The notes beneath the pieces are model-generated. The model did not search any database. It had not been told where the DNA came from and saw nothing but the letters and a program-made list of their open reading frames with translations. From Halomonas meridiana (lineage in GTDB: Bacteria > Pseudomonadota > Gammaproteobacteria > Pseudomonadales > Halomonadaceae): a stretch of DNA of 64,000 nucleotides. Numbering within the stretch: position 1 is the first letter of the stretch; each line of letters starts with the position of its first letter. The translations under genes and the position numbers were made by a program. The stretch covers positions 930,001 to 994,000 of the forward strand of contig NZ_CP024621.1 in NCBI RefSeq assembly GCF_009846525.1, read 5' to 3'. This document shows positions 27,567 through 38,516 of this stretch, piece after piece.

Positions 27567-29594
27567 ATGTTTGGAAAACTCACGTTAGAAGCAATTCCGT
27601 ATCACGAACCGATCATTATGGTCGTTGCCGCCTTCATGGCGATTGGGGGTGCCGCGCTACTGGGCGCACTGACGTACTACCGTAAATGGGGCTGGCTGTG
27701 GAACGAGTGGTTTACCTCCGTTGACCACAAAAAGCTCGGCATCATGTACTTCGTGGTGGCCTTGGTCATGCTGCTTCGCGGCTTTGCCGATGCGATTATG
27801 ATGCGTACCCAATTAGCCATGGCGGCCGGTGGGGCCGCAGGTTATCTCCCTCCTGAACACTACGATCAGATCTTTACCGCCCACGGCGTGATCATGATCT
27901 TTTTCGTTGCGATGCCCATGGTCATCGGCCTGATGAACCTGGTGGTGCCCCTGCAAATCGGCGCACGCGACGTTGCTTTCCCGTTTTTGAATAACCTGAG
28001 TTTCTGGCTGTTCGCCGTCTCGGCGATTTTGGTCAATATTTCCCTCGTGGTAGGGGAGTTCGCCAAAACCGGCTGGCTCGCTTACGCGCCTTTATCGGGG
28101 ATAGAGTTTAGCCCTGGGGTGGGGGTCGATTACTGGATATGGGCACTGCAAATATCCGGGATAGGCACCACGCTCACCGGCATTAATTTCTTCGTTACCA
28201 TTCTGAAAATGCGCACCCAAGGCATGACCCTGTTCCGCATGCCGATTTTTACCTGGACGTCGCTGTGCGCTAACGTCCTGATCATTGCCTCGTTCCCGAT
28301 TCTGACCGCGACCATCGCGCTGCTAACGCTTGACCGCTACTTCGGTATGCACTTCTTCACCAATGACTTTGGCGGCAACATGATGATGTACGTCAACCTC
28401 ATTTGGGCCTGGGGTCACCCGGAAGTGTACATTCTGATTCTGCCGGCCTTTGGCGTGTTCTCTGAAGTCATCGCCACCTTCGCGCGCAAGCGTCTGTTTG
28501 GTTACAAAACCATGGTCTGGGCCACGGTGGCCATCACGCTGCTGTCGTTTATCGTGTGGCTGCACCACTTCTTCACCATGGGTGCTGGCGCCAACGTGAA
28601 CGCCTTCTTCGGCATCATGACGATGATCATTGCCATCCCCACCGGGGTGAAGGTGTTCAACTGGCTGTTTACCATTTTCCGCGGCAGCCTTGAGCTGACC
28701 TCGCCGGTGCTGTGGACCCTTGGCTTCATCATCACCTTTACCCTAGGCGGTATGACTGGCGTGATGCTGGCGCTCCCGGCGGCTAACTTCGTGCTGCACA
28801 ACAGCCTGTTCGTGATTGCCCACTTCCACAACGTGATTATTGGCGGCGTGGTATTCGGCATGATGGCGGGCCTGACCTACTGGTTCCCCAAAGCGTTCGG
28901 CTTCACGCTGAGCGAGAAGTGGGGCAAGCGCTCGTTCTGGTGCTGGTTCATCGGCTTCTACGTCGCGTTCATGCCGCTCTACGTGTTGAGCTTCTTCGGT
29001 GCCGTGCGCCGTATGCAGTCCTACGCGAATCCTGAGTGGCAACCCTGGATGATTCTGGCTTGGGTAGGTGCCGTGATCATCATGATGGGGATTGCCTGCA
29101 CCATCATTCAGTTCTGGGTCAGCATCCGCGACCGCAAGCTGAATGCCGACCTGACCGGCGACCCCTGGGATGGCCGCACGCTGGAGTGGTCGACCTCGTC
29201 GCCTGCGCCGTTCTACAACTTCGCGCGCCTGCCGGAAGTCGGTGATATCGACAGCTTCTGGTCGCAAAAGCAGCGGGGTAACGAGCAGTTGGACGAAGCG
29301 CCCTACACCGATATTCACATGCCGCGTAACACCGTGGCGGGGCCGGTCATCAGCTTCTTCGCGCTGATTCTAGGCTTTGCGCTGGTGTGGCATATCTGGT
29401 GGCTGGCCGCCGTCGGCGCGCTGGGTGCGGTGGTAAGTTTCCTAGCACGTGTATTCAACGAAGATATCGACTACTACGTGCCCGCCGCTGAAGTGGCGCG
29501 CATCGAGCGCGAGCACGAAAAGCGCAAAACCTCTGCGCCGAGTAGCGCAGCGTCTGATCGTGAACAGACCAACTATGTGGAGGCACGAGCGTAA
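27567..29594 (+). CDS. cyoB: Cytochrome bo3 ubiquinol oxidase subunit I
   Basis: 675 residues, about 15 spans. Haem-copper oxidase core: haem b/o3 and CuB histidines in [22 protein letters not shown] (H and cross-linked Y), H-H-F-F-T-M-G and [10 protein letters not shown]. Proton-pump channel glutamate in G-H-P-E-V is present. Reduces O2 to water with ubiquinol electrons and pumps protons across the inner membrane. Two bases after cyoA; its stop overlaps the cyoC start by one base. Confidence 0.97.
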   Translation: MFGKLTLEAIPYHEPIIMVVAAFMAIGGAALLGALTYYRKWGWLWNEWFTSVDHKKLGIMYFVVALVMLLRGFADAIMMRTQLAMAAGGAAGYLPPEHYDQIFTAHGVIMIFFVAMPMVIGLMNLVVPLQIGARDVAFPFLNNLSFWLFAVSAILVNISLVVGEFAKTGWLAYAPLSGIEFSPGVGVDYWIWALQISGIGTTLTGINFFVTILKMRTQGMTLFRMPIFTWTSLCANVLIIASFPILTATIALLTLDRYFGMHFFTNDFGGNMMMYVNLIWAWGHPEVYILILPAFGVFSEVIATFARKRLFGYKTMVWATVAITLLSFIVWLHHFFTMGAGANVNAFFGIMTMIIAIPTGVKVFNWLFTIFRGSLELTSPVLWTLGFIITFTLGGMTGVMLALPAANFVLHNSLFVIAHFHNVIIGGVVFGMMAGLTYWFPKAFGFTLSEKWGKRSFWCWFIGFYVAFMPLYVLSFFGAVRRMQSYANPEWQPWMILAWVGAVIIMMGIACTIIQFWVSIRDRKLNADLTGDPWDGRTLEWSTSSPAPFYNFARLPEVGDIDSFWSQKQRGNEQLDEAPYTDIHMPRNTVAGPVISFFALILGFALVWHIWWLAAVGALGAVVSFLARVFNEDIDYYVPAAEVARIEREHEKRKTSAPSSAASDREQTNYVEARA

Positions 29595-30205
29595 TGGCCA
29601 CCGATACCCTACATCATGGCGCCGCAGCCGAGCCCCATGAGCACCACGACGCGACCGGCACGAAAGTGTTTGGCTTCTGGGTCTACTTGATGAGTGACCT
29701 GGTGATCTTCGGGTCACTGTTCGCTACCTACGCCGTGCTGATGAAAGGCACGGCTGCCGGCCCCACGGCGGCGGATATCTTCGAGCTGCCCTTCGTGCTG
29801 GTGGAAACCTTCCTGCTGCTGTTCAGTAGCTTCACCTTTGGTATGGGCGTGCTGGCGATGAACGCCGAGCGCGTCGGCCAAGTAAAAGCGTGGCTGGCGA
29901 TCACCTTCCTGCTGGGTGCCGCGTTCGTCGGCATGGAAGTGTACGAGTTTCAGCATCTGATTCATCAGGGCTACGGCCCTGATCAGAGCGCGTTTCTTTC
30001 GTCGTTCTTTACCCTGGTCGGCACCCACGGCCTTCACGTCACCGTGGGTTTGGTGTGGATTCTGGTCATGCTGGTGCAGCTTTCGACCAAGGGCATCACC
30101 CCGATGACGCGTCCACGGATTCTGTGCCTCAGCCTGTTTTGGCACTTCCTGGACATCGTGTGGATCTGCGTGTTCTCGTTCGTTTATCTGATGGGAGTGC
30201 TGTGA
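29594..30205 (+). CDS. cyoC: Cytochrome bo3 ubiquinol oxidase subunit III
   Basis: 203 residues, five membrane spans, member of the haem-copper oxidase subunit III family; short cytoplasmic N-terminus with several His ([13 protein letters not shown]), then [10 protein letters not shown], and the [12 protein letters not shown] near residue 145. It abuts cyoB and is followed after one base by cyoD. Confidence 0.96.
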   Translation: MATDTLHHGAAAEPHEHHDATGTKVFGFWVYLMSDLVIFGSLFATYAVLMKGTAAGPTAADIFELPFVLVETFLLLFSSFTFGMGVLAMNAERVGQVKAWLAITFLLGAAFVGMEVYEFQHLIHQGYGPDQSAFLSSFFTLVGTHGLHVTVGLVWILVMLVQLSTKGITPMTRPRILCLSLFWHFLDIVWICVFSFVYLMGVL

Positions 30206-30206
30206 C

Positions 30207-30533
30207 ATGAGCCATTCATCATCTTCAACGTCATCCCACGGCAGCGTTAAATCGTATGTGACGGGGCTTCTGCTATCTTTAGTGCTAACCGTGATTCCGT
30301 TCGCGGTCGTTATGAGCGGTGCGTTAAGCACCGCCACGACGGTGGTGGTCATCGCTATAACAGCCGTGCTGCAGATTTTGGTTCAGCTGGTCATGTTTAT
30401 GCATATGAATACCAAGGCCGACGAAGGCTGGAACGTCATGTCCTTCGTTTTCACACTGACGATACTCGTCCTGGTGGTAGGGGGCTCGTTATGGATCATG
30501 CAGCATCTGCATCTCAACATGATGATCGGCTGA
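30207..30533 (+). CDS. cyoD: Cytochrome bo3 ubiquinol oxidase subunit IV
   Basis: 108 residues, three spans. Typical start S-x-G-S-V-K-S-Y-V-T-G-L-L-L-S and L-V-Q-L-V-M-F-M-H-M in the second span, which marks the subunit IV family. It is needed for assembly of the haem-copper centre rather than catalysis. Its end overlaps cyoE by 43 bp. Confidence 0.95.
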   Translation: MSHSSSSTSSHGSVKSYVTGLLLSLVLTVIPFAVVMSGALSTATTVVVIAITAVLQILVQLVMFMHMNTKADEGWNVMSFVFTLTILVLVVGGSLWIMQHLHLNMMIG

Positions 30534-31414
30534 ACGTGGCACCGAGCCGCTGGCGCGACGTGCTGGCGCTCACCAAGCCGGGGATCATCGGTGGCAATCT
30601 GATTGCGACCTTGGGCGGCTACTTCCTAGCCGCCCACGGTACCTTCGATTGGGTCACCTTTGCCTCGGTGATGATGGGTATTGCCCTGGTCATCGCCTCG
30701 GGCTGCGCCTGCAACAACGTGATTGATCGGGATATCGATGCACTGATGGCGCGTACGCGCCATCGCCCGCTGGCCAAGGGCCGCATCTCGATCACCCAGG
30801 CGCTGGGGATTTCAGCGCTGTTGGGGGTGGCCGGCGTGGTCTGTTTGGCGCTGGGTACCAACGGCTTAACGGTGGCGCTGGCAGTAATCGGCTGGGGCGT
30901 GTATGTGGGGGTGTATAGCCTCTATATGAAGCGCCACTCCGAGTACGGCACGCTGGTGGGCAGCCTTTCCGGCGCGATGCCGCCGGTAGTGGGCTACTGC
31001 GCGGTCACGGGGCAGTTCGACAGCGGCGCGTTCATGCTGCTGGTGATTTTTTGTCTGTGGCAGATGCCGCACTCCTACGCTATCGCGATTTTCCGCTATG
31101 CGGATTACCGTCGCGCCTCCATCCCGGTGCTGCCGGTGGTGCACGGCATTAAGCGGGCCAAGCACCATATTCTGGGCTATATCGTGGCGTTTATTCCCGC
31201 GTCACTGGCGCTGGTACTGGCCAGCCAAGCAGGCGCAGGCTACCTGTGTGTGGCGCTGACCATGGGTGGTTACTGGCTTTATCTGGCGCTATGCGGCTAC
31301 CGGTTAGATGACGACGTGCGCTGGGCGAAGAAGGTGTTCGGCGTCTCGATTCTGACCATTACCGCCATGAGCTTAGTGATGGTATTGGAAGCCATGGTGC
31401 CCATGTGGGCGTAA
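30491..31414 (+). CDS. cyoE: Protoheme IX farnesyltransferase (haem O synthase)
   Basis: 307 residues. UbiA-family prenyltransferase with nine spans; prenyl-diphosphate and Mg binding motif N-N-V-I-D-R-D-I-D near residue 75 and a second Asp region D-Y-R-R-A-S-I-P-V. Farnesylates haem B to haem O for CyoB. The ATG at 30491 has a GGGGG site 6 nt upstream inside cyoD; an in-frame GTG at 30536 is a possible alternative that would remove the 43-bp overlap. Confidence 0.95.
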   Translation: MDHAASASQHDDRLNVAPSRWRDVLALTKPGIIGGNLIATLGGYFLAAHGTFDWVTFASVMMGIALVIASGCACNNVIDRDIDALMARTRHRPLAKGRISITQALGISALLGVAGVVCLALGTNGLTVALAVIGWGVYVGVYSLYMKRHSEYGTLVGSLSGAMPPVVGYCAVTGQFDSGAFMLLVIFCLWQMPHSYAIAIFRYADYRRASIPVLPVVHGIKRAKHHILGYIVAFIPASLALVLASQAGAGYLCVALTMGGYWLYLALCGYRLDDDVRWAKKVFGVSILTITAMSLVMVLEAMVPMWA

Positions 31415-31449
31415 TACATCCTAACGATTCAACCTGACGCAAAACTTAA

Positions 31450-31487
31450 AACGCCCCGAACAGTTCACTGTTCGGGGCGTTTTTTTA
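31450..31487. terminator. Bidirectional terminator between cyoE and pta
   Basis: 13-bp perfect stem ACGCCCCGAACAG / CTGTTCGGGGCGT with a TTCA loop, an A-rich run before it and seven T after it. It ends the cyo transcript and, read the other way, the ackA-pta transcript. Confidence 0.93.
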
Positions 31488-31511
31488 GCGCGTATGGTAC
31501 GCGGCAAGTGG

Positions 31512-33695
31512 CTAGCTTTCCCGCTGGCTGGCCTGAATCGCGGTGAGAGCGATGGTGTAGACGATGTCATCCACCAGCGCGCCACGGGAGAGGTCGTTCA
31601 CCGGCTTGTTCAGACCTTGCAGCATCGGGCCAACGCTCACCACGCGGGCGCTGCGCTGCACCGCTTTGTAGGTGGTGTTGCCGGTGTTGAGGTCGGGAAA
31701 CACGAACACGGTGGCCTTGCCCGCCACGGGGGAGTCGGGGGCTTTCTGCTTGCCTACGCTTTCGATGGCGGCGGCGTCGTACTGCAGCGGGCCGTCGATG
31801 GCCAGATGCGGCGCGCGCTCTTTAGCGATGCGAGTAGCTTCGCGCACTTTGTCCACATCCGCGCCGGTGCCGGAGTCACCGGTGGAGTAGCTGATCATCG
31901 CCACGCGCGGCTCTATACCAAACGCCTCGGCAGAGCGGGCGCTCTGTAGGGCGATCTCTGCCAGGGTTTCGGCGTCCGGGTCTGGGTTTACCGCGCAGTC
32001 GCCGTACACCACCACCTGTTCCGGCAGCAGCATAAAGAAGATCGACGACACCTGATTGTACTCAGGGGCCGTTTTGATCAGCTGAAACGCCGGGCGAACG
32101 GTGTTGGCAGTAGTGTGAACCGCGCCAGACACCAGGCCATCCACTTCATCGAGCTGCAGCATCATAGTGCCCAGCACCACGTTATCCTGAAGCTGCGCTT
32201 CGGCGGTCAGTTCGTTGAGCTTGCCGCGACGGCGCTCGACCATCGGGTCAATGTAGCTGGCGCGGGTGCTTTCCGGGTCGATGATGGTCAGCGCATCGGG
32301 CAGCGTGAGGCCACGGTGATGGGCGACGCTTTCGATATCTTCGCGTTTGCCCAACAGCACGCAGTCGGCAATGCCACGACGCTGGCAGATGATTGCCGCC
32401 TCGATGGTGCGCGGCTCGTCGCCTTCCGGCAGCACGATGCGCTTTTTGGCCTGCTGAGCGAGCTTCACCAACTGGTGGCGGAACGCTGAGGGCGAAAGGC
32501 GGCGGGTGTAGCCACGGCTCAGCTTGGCTTTCAGCCACTCCAAATCCATGTGGGCAGCCACGTAGCGGGCCACCTGCTCGGCGCGCTCGAAGTCATCCAT
32601 GGGGATTTCAGTACTGAGCTGGCTCAGGTTTTGCGCCGTGGTCAGGCTGTCGGTTTCTACCGCCAGCACCGGCAGGCCGGTTTTCAGCGCCGGGCGACAC
32701 ATCTCGATCATGCCCTCGTTGGGCAAGAAGCCGTTGGTGAGCAGCACGCCCGCCAGCTGGGTGCCGTTCATGGTCGCCAGCGCGGAGGCCAGCACCACAT
32801 CGTCACGGTCGCCGGAGGCCACGACCAAGCTGCCCGGCGTGAAGATATGCAGCGCGTTGGCCGCACTTCGAGCGCACAGGCTGGTAGAGAGCACGCGGCG
32901 GCTGGCGGCTTCGCCCTCGTTGAGCACCTTGGCATTCAGCGCCCGGGCCACGTCCAGCGTGCGCGGGGCACTCAGAGTTTTGCTGTAAGGCACTACGCCA
33001 ATCAGGTGGAAGCGGTCAGTAGCCAGCGCCGGGGAGTAGCGGCGCAGCTCGTTGAGTACCGGCTCTTCCAGCTGCGGTTTGATGGTGCCCGGCGCGGCAG
33101 AAAGGTCATCTTCCTGGCCGTAGGGCAGGTTCTTCATGCGCATCAAGATGCCGCCCAAGGTGCGGCTAGAGCTAACGCCGCCAAAGCTGCGGGCGTGCAT
33201 ATCCAGCTCTTCGGCCAGCGCCTGGGGTTCGTTGAGATCCCCGGTGCCCACCAAAATGATGCGGGCGTTCAGCGCATGGGCCAGCTGCGCATTGGTTTGG
33301 GTGGCGTAGGTGGTGTGCTGAGTGGGGACCACGCCTTCCACCACAATAAGATCCAGCTCGCTGCCGTCTCGATAGGCCTGCTGTGTGACCTGCTCGTAAA
33401 GCTCGATGACGTTTTCCATCAGCTCGTCGGTTTGGTCATCGCGCAGCAGGCGCTCTAAACGCGCCTGGGAAATGGGCGAGGGCGGGCGTTGGTTCAGCGT
33501 GCGTGAGACCAGCGCCGTGGAGCGGTCAAGGCCGGGGCCGTTTAGCTCGTTCTGCATAAACGGCTTTAAAAAGCCGGCTTTCAGGCCGATGGTGTCGAGC
33601 GCTTGAATCAACCCAAGACAAGCGGACGTTAGCCCGGCACCGACGTTGGTGGGTACCAGGAGAATGGCTTGCGGTTGCTCGGGGGAGCTGTTCAT
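31512..33695 (-). CDS. pta: Phosphate acetyltransferase, long form
   Basis: 727 residues. Converts acetyl-CoA and phosphate to acetyl phosphate. It has the long three-part build of the enteric enzyme: an N-terminal P-loop-like dethiobiotin synthetase-type domain (starting [14 protein letters not shown]), a DRTGG middle domain, and the C-terminal PTA catalytic domain from about residue 400 ([28 protein letters not shown]). Overlaps ackA by 4 bp and is translated after it. Confidence 0.96.
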   Translation of the reverse strand: MNSSPEQPQAILLVPTNVGAGLTSACLGLIQALDTIGLKAGFLKPFMQNELNGPGLDRSTALVSRTLNQRPPSPISQARLERLLRDDQTDELMENVIELYEQVTQQAYRDGSELDLIVVEGVVPTQHTTYATQTNAQLAHALNARIILVGTGDLNEPQALAEELDMHARSFGGVSSSRTLGGILMRMKNLPYGQEDDLSAAPGTIKPQLEEPVLNELRRYSPALATDRFHLIGVVPYSKTLSAPRTLDVARALNAKVLNEGEAASRRVLSTSLCARSAANALHIFTPGSLVVASGDRDDVVLASALATMNGTQLAGVLLTNGFLPNEGMIEMCRPALKTGLPVLAVETDSLTTAQNLSQLSTEIPMDDFERAEQVARYVAAHMDLEWLKAKLSRGYTRRLSPSAFRHQLVKLAQQAKKRIVLPEGDEPRTIEAAIICQRRGIADCVLLGKREDIESVAHHRGLTLPDALTIIDPESTRASYIDPMVERRRGKLNELTAEAQLQDNVVLGTMMLQLDEVDGLVSGAVHTTANTVRPAFQLIKTAPEYNQVSSIFFMLLPEQVVVYGDCAVNPDPDAETLAEIALQSARSAEAFGIEPRVAMISYSTGDSGTGADVDKVREATRIAKERAPHLAIDGPLQYDAAAIESVGKQKAPDSPVAGKATVFVFPDLNTGNTTYKAVQRSARVVSVGPMLQGLNKPVNDLSRGALVDDIVYTIALTAIQASQRES

Positions 33696-34876
33696 TCAGG
33701 GGTCTCCACGCAGTGGCGGGTTTCCATGGCAATGCGGCCCTCTTCATCGGTGGGGATCACCCACACTTCTGGGCCTTGATGGCCAGCGCTATCCAGCTTG
33801 CCCTCTTTGCCGCGAATGGTGGCTTCGTTGGCCGCTTCATCTAAGCTGAAACCAAAGTGGGGCAGCAGGGCCAGCACTTCACGACGCACGATGGGTGAGT
33901 TTTCGCCAATACCGCCGGTGAAGATCACGCCATCGAGCGTAGGCAGTGCACAGGAGAGCGCGGCCAGCGACTTGGCGATGCGGTAGCAGAACACGTCTAA
34001 CGCCAACTTGGCGCCAGGGTGCCCGGCCATGGCTTGGTCTTCTACTTCGCGCATATCGTTGGTCAGGCCGGAAAGCCCCAGCAGGCCGCTCTGCTTGTTC
34101 AGTACGTTATCGATTTCATCTAGCGACCAACCTAACTGGCGGTGCAGATGCGCATGCAGGCCGGGGTCCACGTCGCCGCTGCGGGTGCCCATTACCAAGC
34201 CTTCCAGCGGGGTTAAACCCATGCTGGTATCCAGGCTCTGGTTGTTCCACACCGCCGCGGTAGAGCAGCCGTTGCCCAGGTGGGCCGTCAGCCAGCCGCC
34301 CGCGCCACGGCTACTCAGCTCGCCAGCGCGCTGGCTCACAAAGGCGTGGCTGGTACCGTGGAAACCGTAGCGGCGAATGCCATGCTCGGTGTAAAGCGCT
34401 TCCGGCAGCGCGTAACGGTAGGCGCGGGGTGGCAGCGTTTGGTGGAAGGCGGTATCGAACACGGCCACTTGGGGCAGTTCTGGAAACACCTTGCGAGTTG
34501 CAGCAATGCCCGCCAGGTTAGCGGGGTTATGCAGCGGTGCTAAAGCTGCCGTGGTTTCGATGGCCTCGATGACGCTGTCATCAATGAGGGCAGCCTGGGT
34601 GAAGTGCTCGCCGCCGTGAACGATACGGTGGCCCACGGCACCCGGCACGCGGCCTTCCAAACGCTCCAGAATGGCGTTGAGGGCTTCGGCATGGTCAGCA
34701 TTCGGCAGCGGCTGGGTAAAGCTTTCACCGGCGCTGTTTTTACCTTTCAAGCGGGCGTCGCTGCTGCCTAAGCGCTCCGCTAGCCCGGCTAAGCGTGGTG
34801 CCTGCGGGTCAGCATCGATCAAAGCGTATTTAATAGAAGAAGAGCCACAGTTAATAACCAGCACCGGTGCGTTCAT
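33692..34876 (-). CDS. ackA: Acetate kinase
   Basis: 394 residues. ASKHA fold: [11 protein letters not shown] near the N-terminus (adenosine/phosphate site), [19 protein letters not shown], and G-I-G-E-N near the C-terminus. Makes ATP from acetyl phosphate, paired with pta. ATG at 34876; the upstream gap to the EamA gene is 134 bp and holds no clear regulator site. Confidence 0.96.
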   Translation of the reverse strand: MNAPVLVINCGSSSIKYALIDADPQAPRLAGLAERLGSSDARLKGKNSAGESFTQPLPNADHAEALNAILERLEGRVPGAVGHRIVHGGEHFTQAALIDDSVIEAIETTAALAPLHNPANLAGIAATRKVFPELPQVAVFDTAFHQTLPPRAYRYALPEALYTEHGIRRYGFHGTSHAFVSQRAGELSSRGAGGWLTAHLGNGCSTAAVWNNQSLDTSMGLTPLEGLVMGTRSGDVDPGLHAHLHRQLGWSLDEIDNVLNKQSGLLGLSGLTNDMREVEDQAMAGHPGAKLALDVFCYRIAKSLAALSCALPTLDGVIFTGGIGENSPIVRREVLALLPHFGFSLDEAANEATIRGKEGKLDSAGHQGPEVWVIPTDEEGRIAMETRHCVETPE

Positions 34877-35010
34877 AACAACCTTTGTAACGTAGTTAGG
34901 AGGTAAGGGGATAGACTTTAGTTTAACATGCTGCGACGCGGAAAATCAGCGAAGAATTTAGTTAGCCTTCTATGTAAAATGTCGGCATCCTGTTCCTTAT
35001 ATAACCCATC

Positions 35011-35949
35011 GTGAGCCCTTTTGTTCCTATGTCCTCGATTTCTAGCCCCAACCTATTACCCCGTCATCTTGCCATTCTGCTGATGATGACGGTGGCGACG
35101 ATGTTCGCTGCGAACCACGTCTCAGCTCGGTTGGCGTTTGATAACGGCACGGGGCTGCTTTTAGCGGTGTTGATGCGCTCAGGCGTGGCTTGCTTGATTC
35201 TGCTTTCCTTGGTCATCCTTCAGAAAAAGCGCCTTTGGCTGCCTCCGGGAGCGTGGCGCTGGCAGCTCGCGGTGGGACTTCTTATTACCCTGCAAAGTGT
35301 CAGCTTATATTCCGCTGTGGCGCGCTTGCCGGTGGTGATTGCGCTGCTGCTAGTGAATACCTTTCCTATTCAACTGGCGCTCATTAGCTGGGCGCTGGGC
35401 GGGCCTCGGCCATCGCTTCGTAGCTGCCTGATTATGGGCACTATTCTGATTGGCCTGTTGGTGGTGCTGGATATCCCCAGTTGGGTGGCCAACGCCGATG
35501 CAATGGGGCCGGAGTGGCTGGCAGGCATTGGCTTTGGGTTATTTGCCGCGTTCGCGTTTGCCTGTGCGCTGTGGGTGACCGAGCATCGTTTGGCCGGGGT
35601 AGGCAGTACGCTGCGCAGCCTGCTCACCATGCAAACCGTGTTTATCGCCATGATCATTGGTGGGTTTTTAGGGGCCGTGCCGGGCGGCATGAGCTTGCCG
35701 GACAATAGCACCGGCTGGGTAGGGCTAACGCTGCTGGCGCTGCTCTATGGCAGCGGGTTCTCGATTCTGTTTATTTTCGTGCCTCGGTTGGATATGGCCC
35801 GCAACGCGCCGGTGATGAATTTCGAGCCGGTGGCGTCGCTGCTGATCGCCTATCTGGTGCTTGGGCAAATGCTCAGCCCTAGCCAGCTCGTGGGCGGCGC
35901 GGTGGTGGTCGGGGGCATCGTCGTACTGAGCCTGTCGAAAGGGCGCTAG
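35011..35949 (+). CDS. EamA-type drug/metabolite transporter
   Basis: 312 residues, ten hydrophobic segments arranged as two EamA repeats: the second half contains the typical P-V-x-S-L-L-I-A-Y-L-V-L-G-Q-x-L-S-P-x-Q-L-V-G-G block near residue 275-300. Inner membrane exporter; substrate not readable. GTG at 35011 or ATG at 35029 could start it; neither has a clear Shine-Dalgarno. Confidence 0.85.
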   Translation: MSPFVPMSSISSPNLLPRHLAILLMMTVATMFAANHVSARLAFDNGTGLLLAVLMRSGVACLILLSLVILQKKRLWLPPGAWRWQLAVGLLITLQSVSLYSAVARLPVVIALLLVNTFPIQLALISWALGGPRPSLRSCLIMGTILIGLLVVLDIPSWVANADAMGPEWLAGIGFGLFAAFAFACALWVTEHRLAGVGSTLRSLLTMQTVFIAMIIGGFLGAVPGGMSLPDNSTGWVGLTLLALLYGSGFSILFIFVPRLDMARNAPVMNFEPVASLLIAYLVLGQMLSPSQLVGGAVVVGGIVVLSLSKGR

Positions 35950-36079
35950 AAAACGTCATGAACAGCGCAAGAAAAAAGGAAACTCGATGCAAGCGTGAGC
36001 GGGTGAATTGCGTTCTTCAGGGGGCTGGGCCACACTTCGAAGTGTAAGGAAACACTGTTTTTTAACTGAGGTGATCCCC

Positions 36080-36589
36080 ATGAAGATGACCGTACTATCA
36101 CTGACCTCTGCAGCGCTTTTGGCGGGTGCAGGTGCGTTCGCGGCATCCGCCCAAGCCCAAGAGTCCTTTCAATACCCACAAGGATACGTGGGTGGCGATG
36201 CCATGTTTTGGAGCTTGAACCCTGAGAGCGGCGACTCCCGCGATGACGTCGGCCTGCGCCTGCGCGGCGGTGCTCAGTTCAATGATTACTTCGCCCTGGA
36301 AGGCCACCTGGGCACCGGCGGCTCGGATCGCGGTGCCGATCTAGACCACCTAGCGGGTGCGTATGCCAAAGGCATCATCCCCGTGGCGCCCAACTTCCGT
36401 CTCTATGGCCTTGCGGGTTTCTCTGAAGTCGAGATCAGCAACAATCGCGAAAGCGGCCTCTCTTACGGTGCGGGTGCCGAAATGGACATTGCGCAGAACG
36501 TCTCCGTTGGGGCCGATTACATGCGCTACCTGGACGAATCCGCCTACGATTTTGATGCGGCCAGCATAGGCCTTCGCTACCGCTTCTGA
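36080..36589 (+). CDS. Outer membrane beta-barrel protein (copy 1 of tandem pair)
   Basis: 169 residues. Signal peptide cleaved after A-Q-A (ending AASAQA), then an eight-strand-sized barrel: strands with alternating hydrophobics, Y-P-Q-G-Y-V-G-G-D-A-M-F-W-S-L, D-V-G-L-R-L-R-G-G, R-L-Y-G-L-A-G-F-S-E-V-E, and the C-terminal S-I-G-L-R-Y-R-F with terminal Phe, the BAM signal. This is the OmpA-N/'porin family' small barrel. GAGGTGAT precedes the chosen ATG. It is followed by a paralogue and each copy has nearly the same terminator. Confidence 0.85.
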   Translation: MKMTVLSLTSAALLAGAGAFAASAQAQESFQYPQGYVGGDAMFWSLNPESGDSRDDVGLRLRGGAQFNDYFALEGHLGTGGSDRGADLDHLAGAYAKGIIPVAPNFRLYGLAGFSEVEISNNRESGLSYGAGAEMDIAQNVSVGADYMRYLDESAYDFDAASIGLRYRF

Positions 36590-36627
36590 TGTTCTAGCGC
36601 GCTAAGCGCTGCTTCAAGGGAATACGA

Positions 36628-36667
36628 CCCCGCTGACTGAGCAAAGACTCGGCAGCGGGGGTTTTTT
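36628..36667 (+). terminator. Terminator after barrel copy 1
   Basis: CCCCGCTG...ACTGAG / CTC...GGCAGCGGGG with a run of six T; nearly the same sequence as the terminator of the second copy. Confidence 0.85.
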
Positions 36668-36741
36668 GCAACAACGATTAATTTTAGTTAATGTATCTCC
36701 GCTGTTTACGACGCTAAAAGTATTAAAACCAAGGGAATAAC

Positions 36742-37281
36742 ATGAAAACATCAGCCAAAGCGCTTGCGATTGCCTCTACTCTGTTCGTGAGCGCCACCGC
36801 CCATGCGCAGTCCTTCGATGCGGGCTACCCCAAGGGGTACGTAGGCGCAGACGCAATGGCATGGACGTTAGATTTTGAGGGTATAGACGAGAGCTATGAT
36901 TCAGTGGGCCTGCGTTTGGTGGCAGGCATGAAGCTGGATGAGTACTTGGCCGTTGAGTTTCACGGGGCCACTGGCGGCTCAGACGACATTTATGGGCTAG
37001 ACGTTGAACTGGACTACTTAGTGGGCGGTTTTTTGAAAGGTATCGTTCCGCTTAGCGACAACGCCCGCCTGTTTGGTCTTCTAGGCTATTCGGAAGTCAA
37101 ACTAACCGCCAGTGGTTTTGGCCTGAACGAGAGCGGCCGCGATGACGACGTTTCCTTCGGTGCAGGCGCAGAAGTCGATGTCACCGACACCCTGGCGATT
37201 AGCGCAGATGTCACTCGTTACCTGAGCCAAGCAGACTATGATCTAGACGCTTACAGCATTGGCCTACGCTACCGCTTCTAA
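36742..37281 (+). CDS. Outer membrane beta-barrel protein (copy 2 of tandem pair)
   Basis: 179 residues. Signal peptide cleaved after A-H-A; mature start is Q-S-F-D-A-G-Y-P-K-G-Y-V-G-A-D-A-M. It aligns with copy 1 along the whole barrel (matching YPxGYVGxDAM, VGLRL, GLxGxSEV, GAGAExD, terminal YSIGLRYRF) with one longer loop (about residues 130-142). A local tandem duplication with divergence. AAGGGAATAAC precedes the ATG. Confidence 0.85.
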   Translation: MKTSAKALAIASTLFVSATAHAQSFDAGYPKGYVGADAMAWTLDFEGIDESYDSVGLRLVAGMKLDEYLAVEFHGATGGSDDIYGLDVELDYLVGGFLKGIVPLSDNARLFGLLGYSEVKLTASGFGLNESGRDDDVSFGAGAEVDVTDTLAISADVTRYLSQADYDLDAYSIGLRYRF

Positions 37282-37312
37282 GCGAGCAGCGACCACAACG
37301 GGTTACGTCATA

Positions 37313-37350
37313 CCCCGCTGACTGAGCCAAGACTCGGCAGCGGGTTTTTT
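37313..37350 (+). terminator. Terminator after barrel copy 2
   Basis: Stem CCCGCTG / CAGCGGG extended by ACTGAG / CTCGG, followed by six T. One base in the loop differs from the copy 1 terminator, so duplication included the 3' end. Confidence 0.85.
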
Positions 37351-37454
37351 AAATCCATATTGTTAGCGTGCTAATAATTTTGTTAGACTAAAGTATTCCA
37401 TCTAACGCGACCCAAGGGCCATGACCGTTTGGGAACAGTGAACGAGAAACGCTA

Positions 37455-38516
37455 ATGACCCCTGATCAACGATTTACCCGCTGGGTGAAAATAGCCCTGG
37501 CGGCGTTTGTGGTGCTGTTTGTCTATTTCTTGCTCGCCGATAGCTTTATGCCCATGACCCCGGAGGCGCGGGCGATGCGGCCCGTGACGCGGATTGCACC
37601 GGAGCTTAGCGCGCCGGTGAAAGACGTGGTGGTGCGTGACCACCAGCGGGTAGAAGCGGGTGATGTGCTGTTTCGCCTGGACCCGGCACCGTTCGAGCTT
37701 GCTCGGCAGCAGGCGGAGTTGAATCGCGAGCAAGCTGAGCAGGAGAACGCTCGGCTAACCGCCGAACTGGCGGCGGCGCGGGCCTCGCTGGCATCAGCTC
37801 AGGCCACGTTTGATGAGCGCCGCGGTGAGCGCCGCCGCGCCGAGGCGCTTTTGGGCCGGCAGGGTATCTCCCGCCAGCAGTATGAACAGCAAGTGGCCGC
37901 TGAACATACGGCCCAAGCTGCCGTGGCATCCGCTCGTGCGCAAATCGATAGCTTGGAAGTACAGCTAGGCGAAGAGGGCGATGCCAACCTACGGCTGCGC
38001 CAGGCTAACAATGCACTAGCGCAAGCCGAGCTGGACGTGGCTCGTACCACGGTCAGAGCGCGGGAAGCGGGGGAAGTGACGAACCTTCAGCTCCAGCCGG
38101 GGGATTACGTGCAGGCAGGCCAGCCTGCCGTGGCGCTGGTGGCCAGCAATGTCGACGTGGTGGCTGATTTTCGCGAAAAAAGCCTGCGCCACGTGGCTCC
38201 TGGTGATGAGGCAAAGATCGTATTTGATGCGCTGCCGGGGCGTATTTTTGCAGGCCACGTGAGCGCGTTCGATGCTGGCGTGCGAGAAGGGCAGCAGGCC
38301 GCCGACGGGCAGTTGGTGGACATTCCTACCTCTGACCGCTGGGTGCGCGACGCCCAGCGGGTGCGAATTCACGTCGTGCTGGATGAACCGCTGGAAGAAC
38401 TCCCGCCCAGCGGTGCGCGGGCCACGGTGCAATTAGTGCCCGGCGAGCACGCCTTGGCAAAGCCGTTTGCTTGGCTGCAGGCGCATCTCATTAGCTGGCT
38501 GCACTATGTTTATTAG
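37455..38516 (+). CDS. HlyD/EmrA-type periplasmic adaptor (membrane fusion protein)
   Basis: 353 residues. One N-terminal span (A-L-A-A-F-V-V-L-F-V-Y-F-L-L), a biotinyl-lipoyl domain (I-A-P-E-L-S-A-P-V-K-D-V-V-V-R-D-H-Q-R-V-E-A-G-D-V-L), a long coiled-coil hairpin (about residues 85-185, Ala/Gln/Arg/Glu-rich), and beta-barrel segment with F-R-E-K-S-L. It bridges an inner-membrane pump and the outer membrane. Overlaps the next gene by 11 bp, so the two make one efflux unit. Confidence 0.88.
   Translation: MTPDQRFTRWVKIALAAFVVLFVYFLLADSFMPMTPEARAMRPVTRIAPELSAPVKDVVVRDHQRVEAGDVLFRLDPAPFELARQQAELNREQAEQENARLTAELAAARASLASAQATFDERRGERRRAEALLGRQGISRQQYEQQVAAEHTAQAAVASARAQIDSLEVQLGEEGDANLRLRQANNALAQAELDVARTTVRAREAGEVTNLQLQPGDYVQAGQPAVALVASNVDVVADFREKSLRHVAPGDEAKIVFDALPGRIFAGHVSAFDAGVREGQQAADGQLVDIPTSDRWVRDAQRVRIHVVLDEPLEELPPSGARATVQLVPGEHALAKPFAWLQAHLISWLHYVY

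Noticed and set aside
32550-33458. 302-residue plus-strand frame inside pta
   Set aside because: Antisense of pta; composition is that of a shadow frame.
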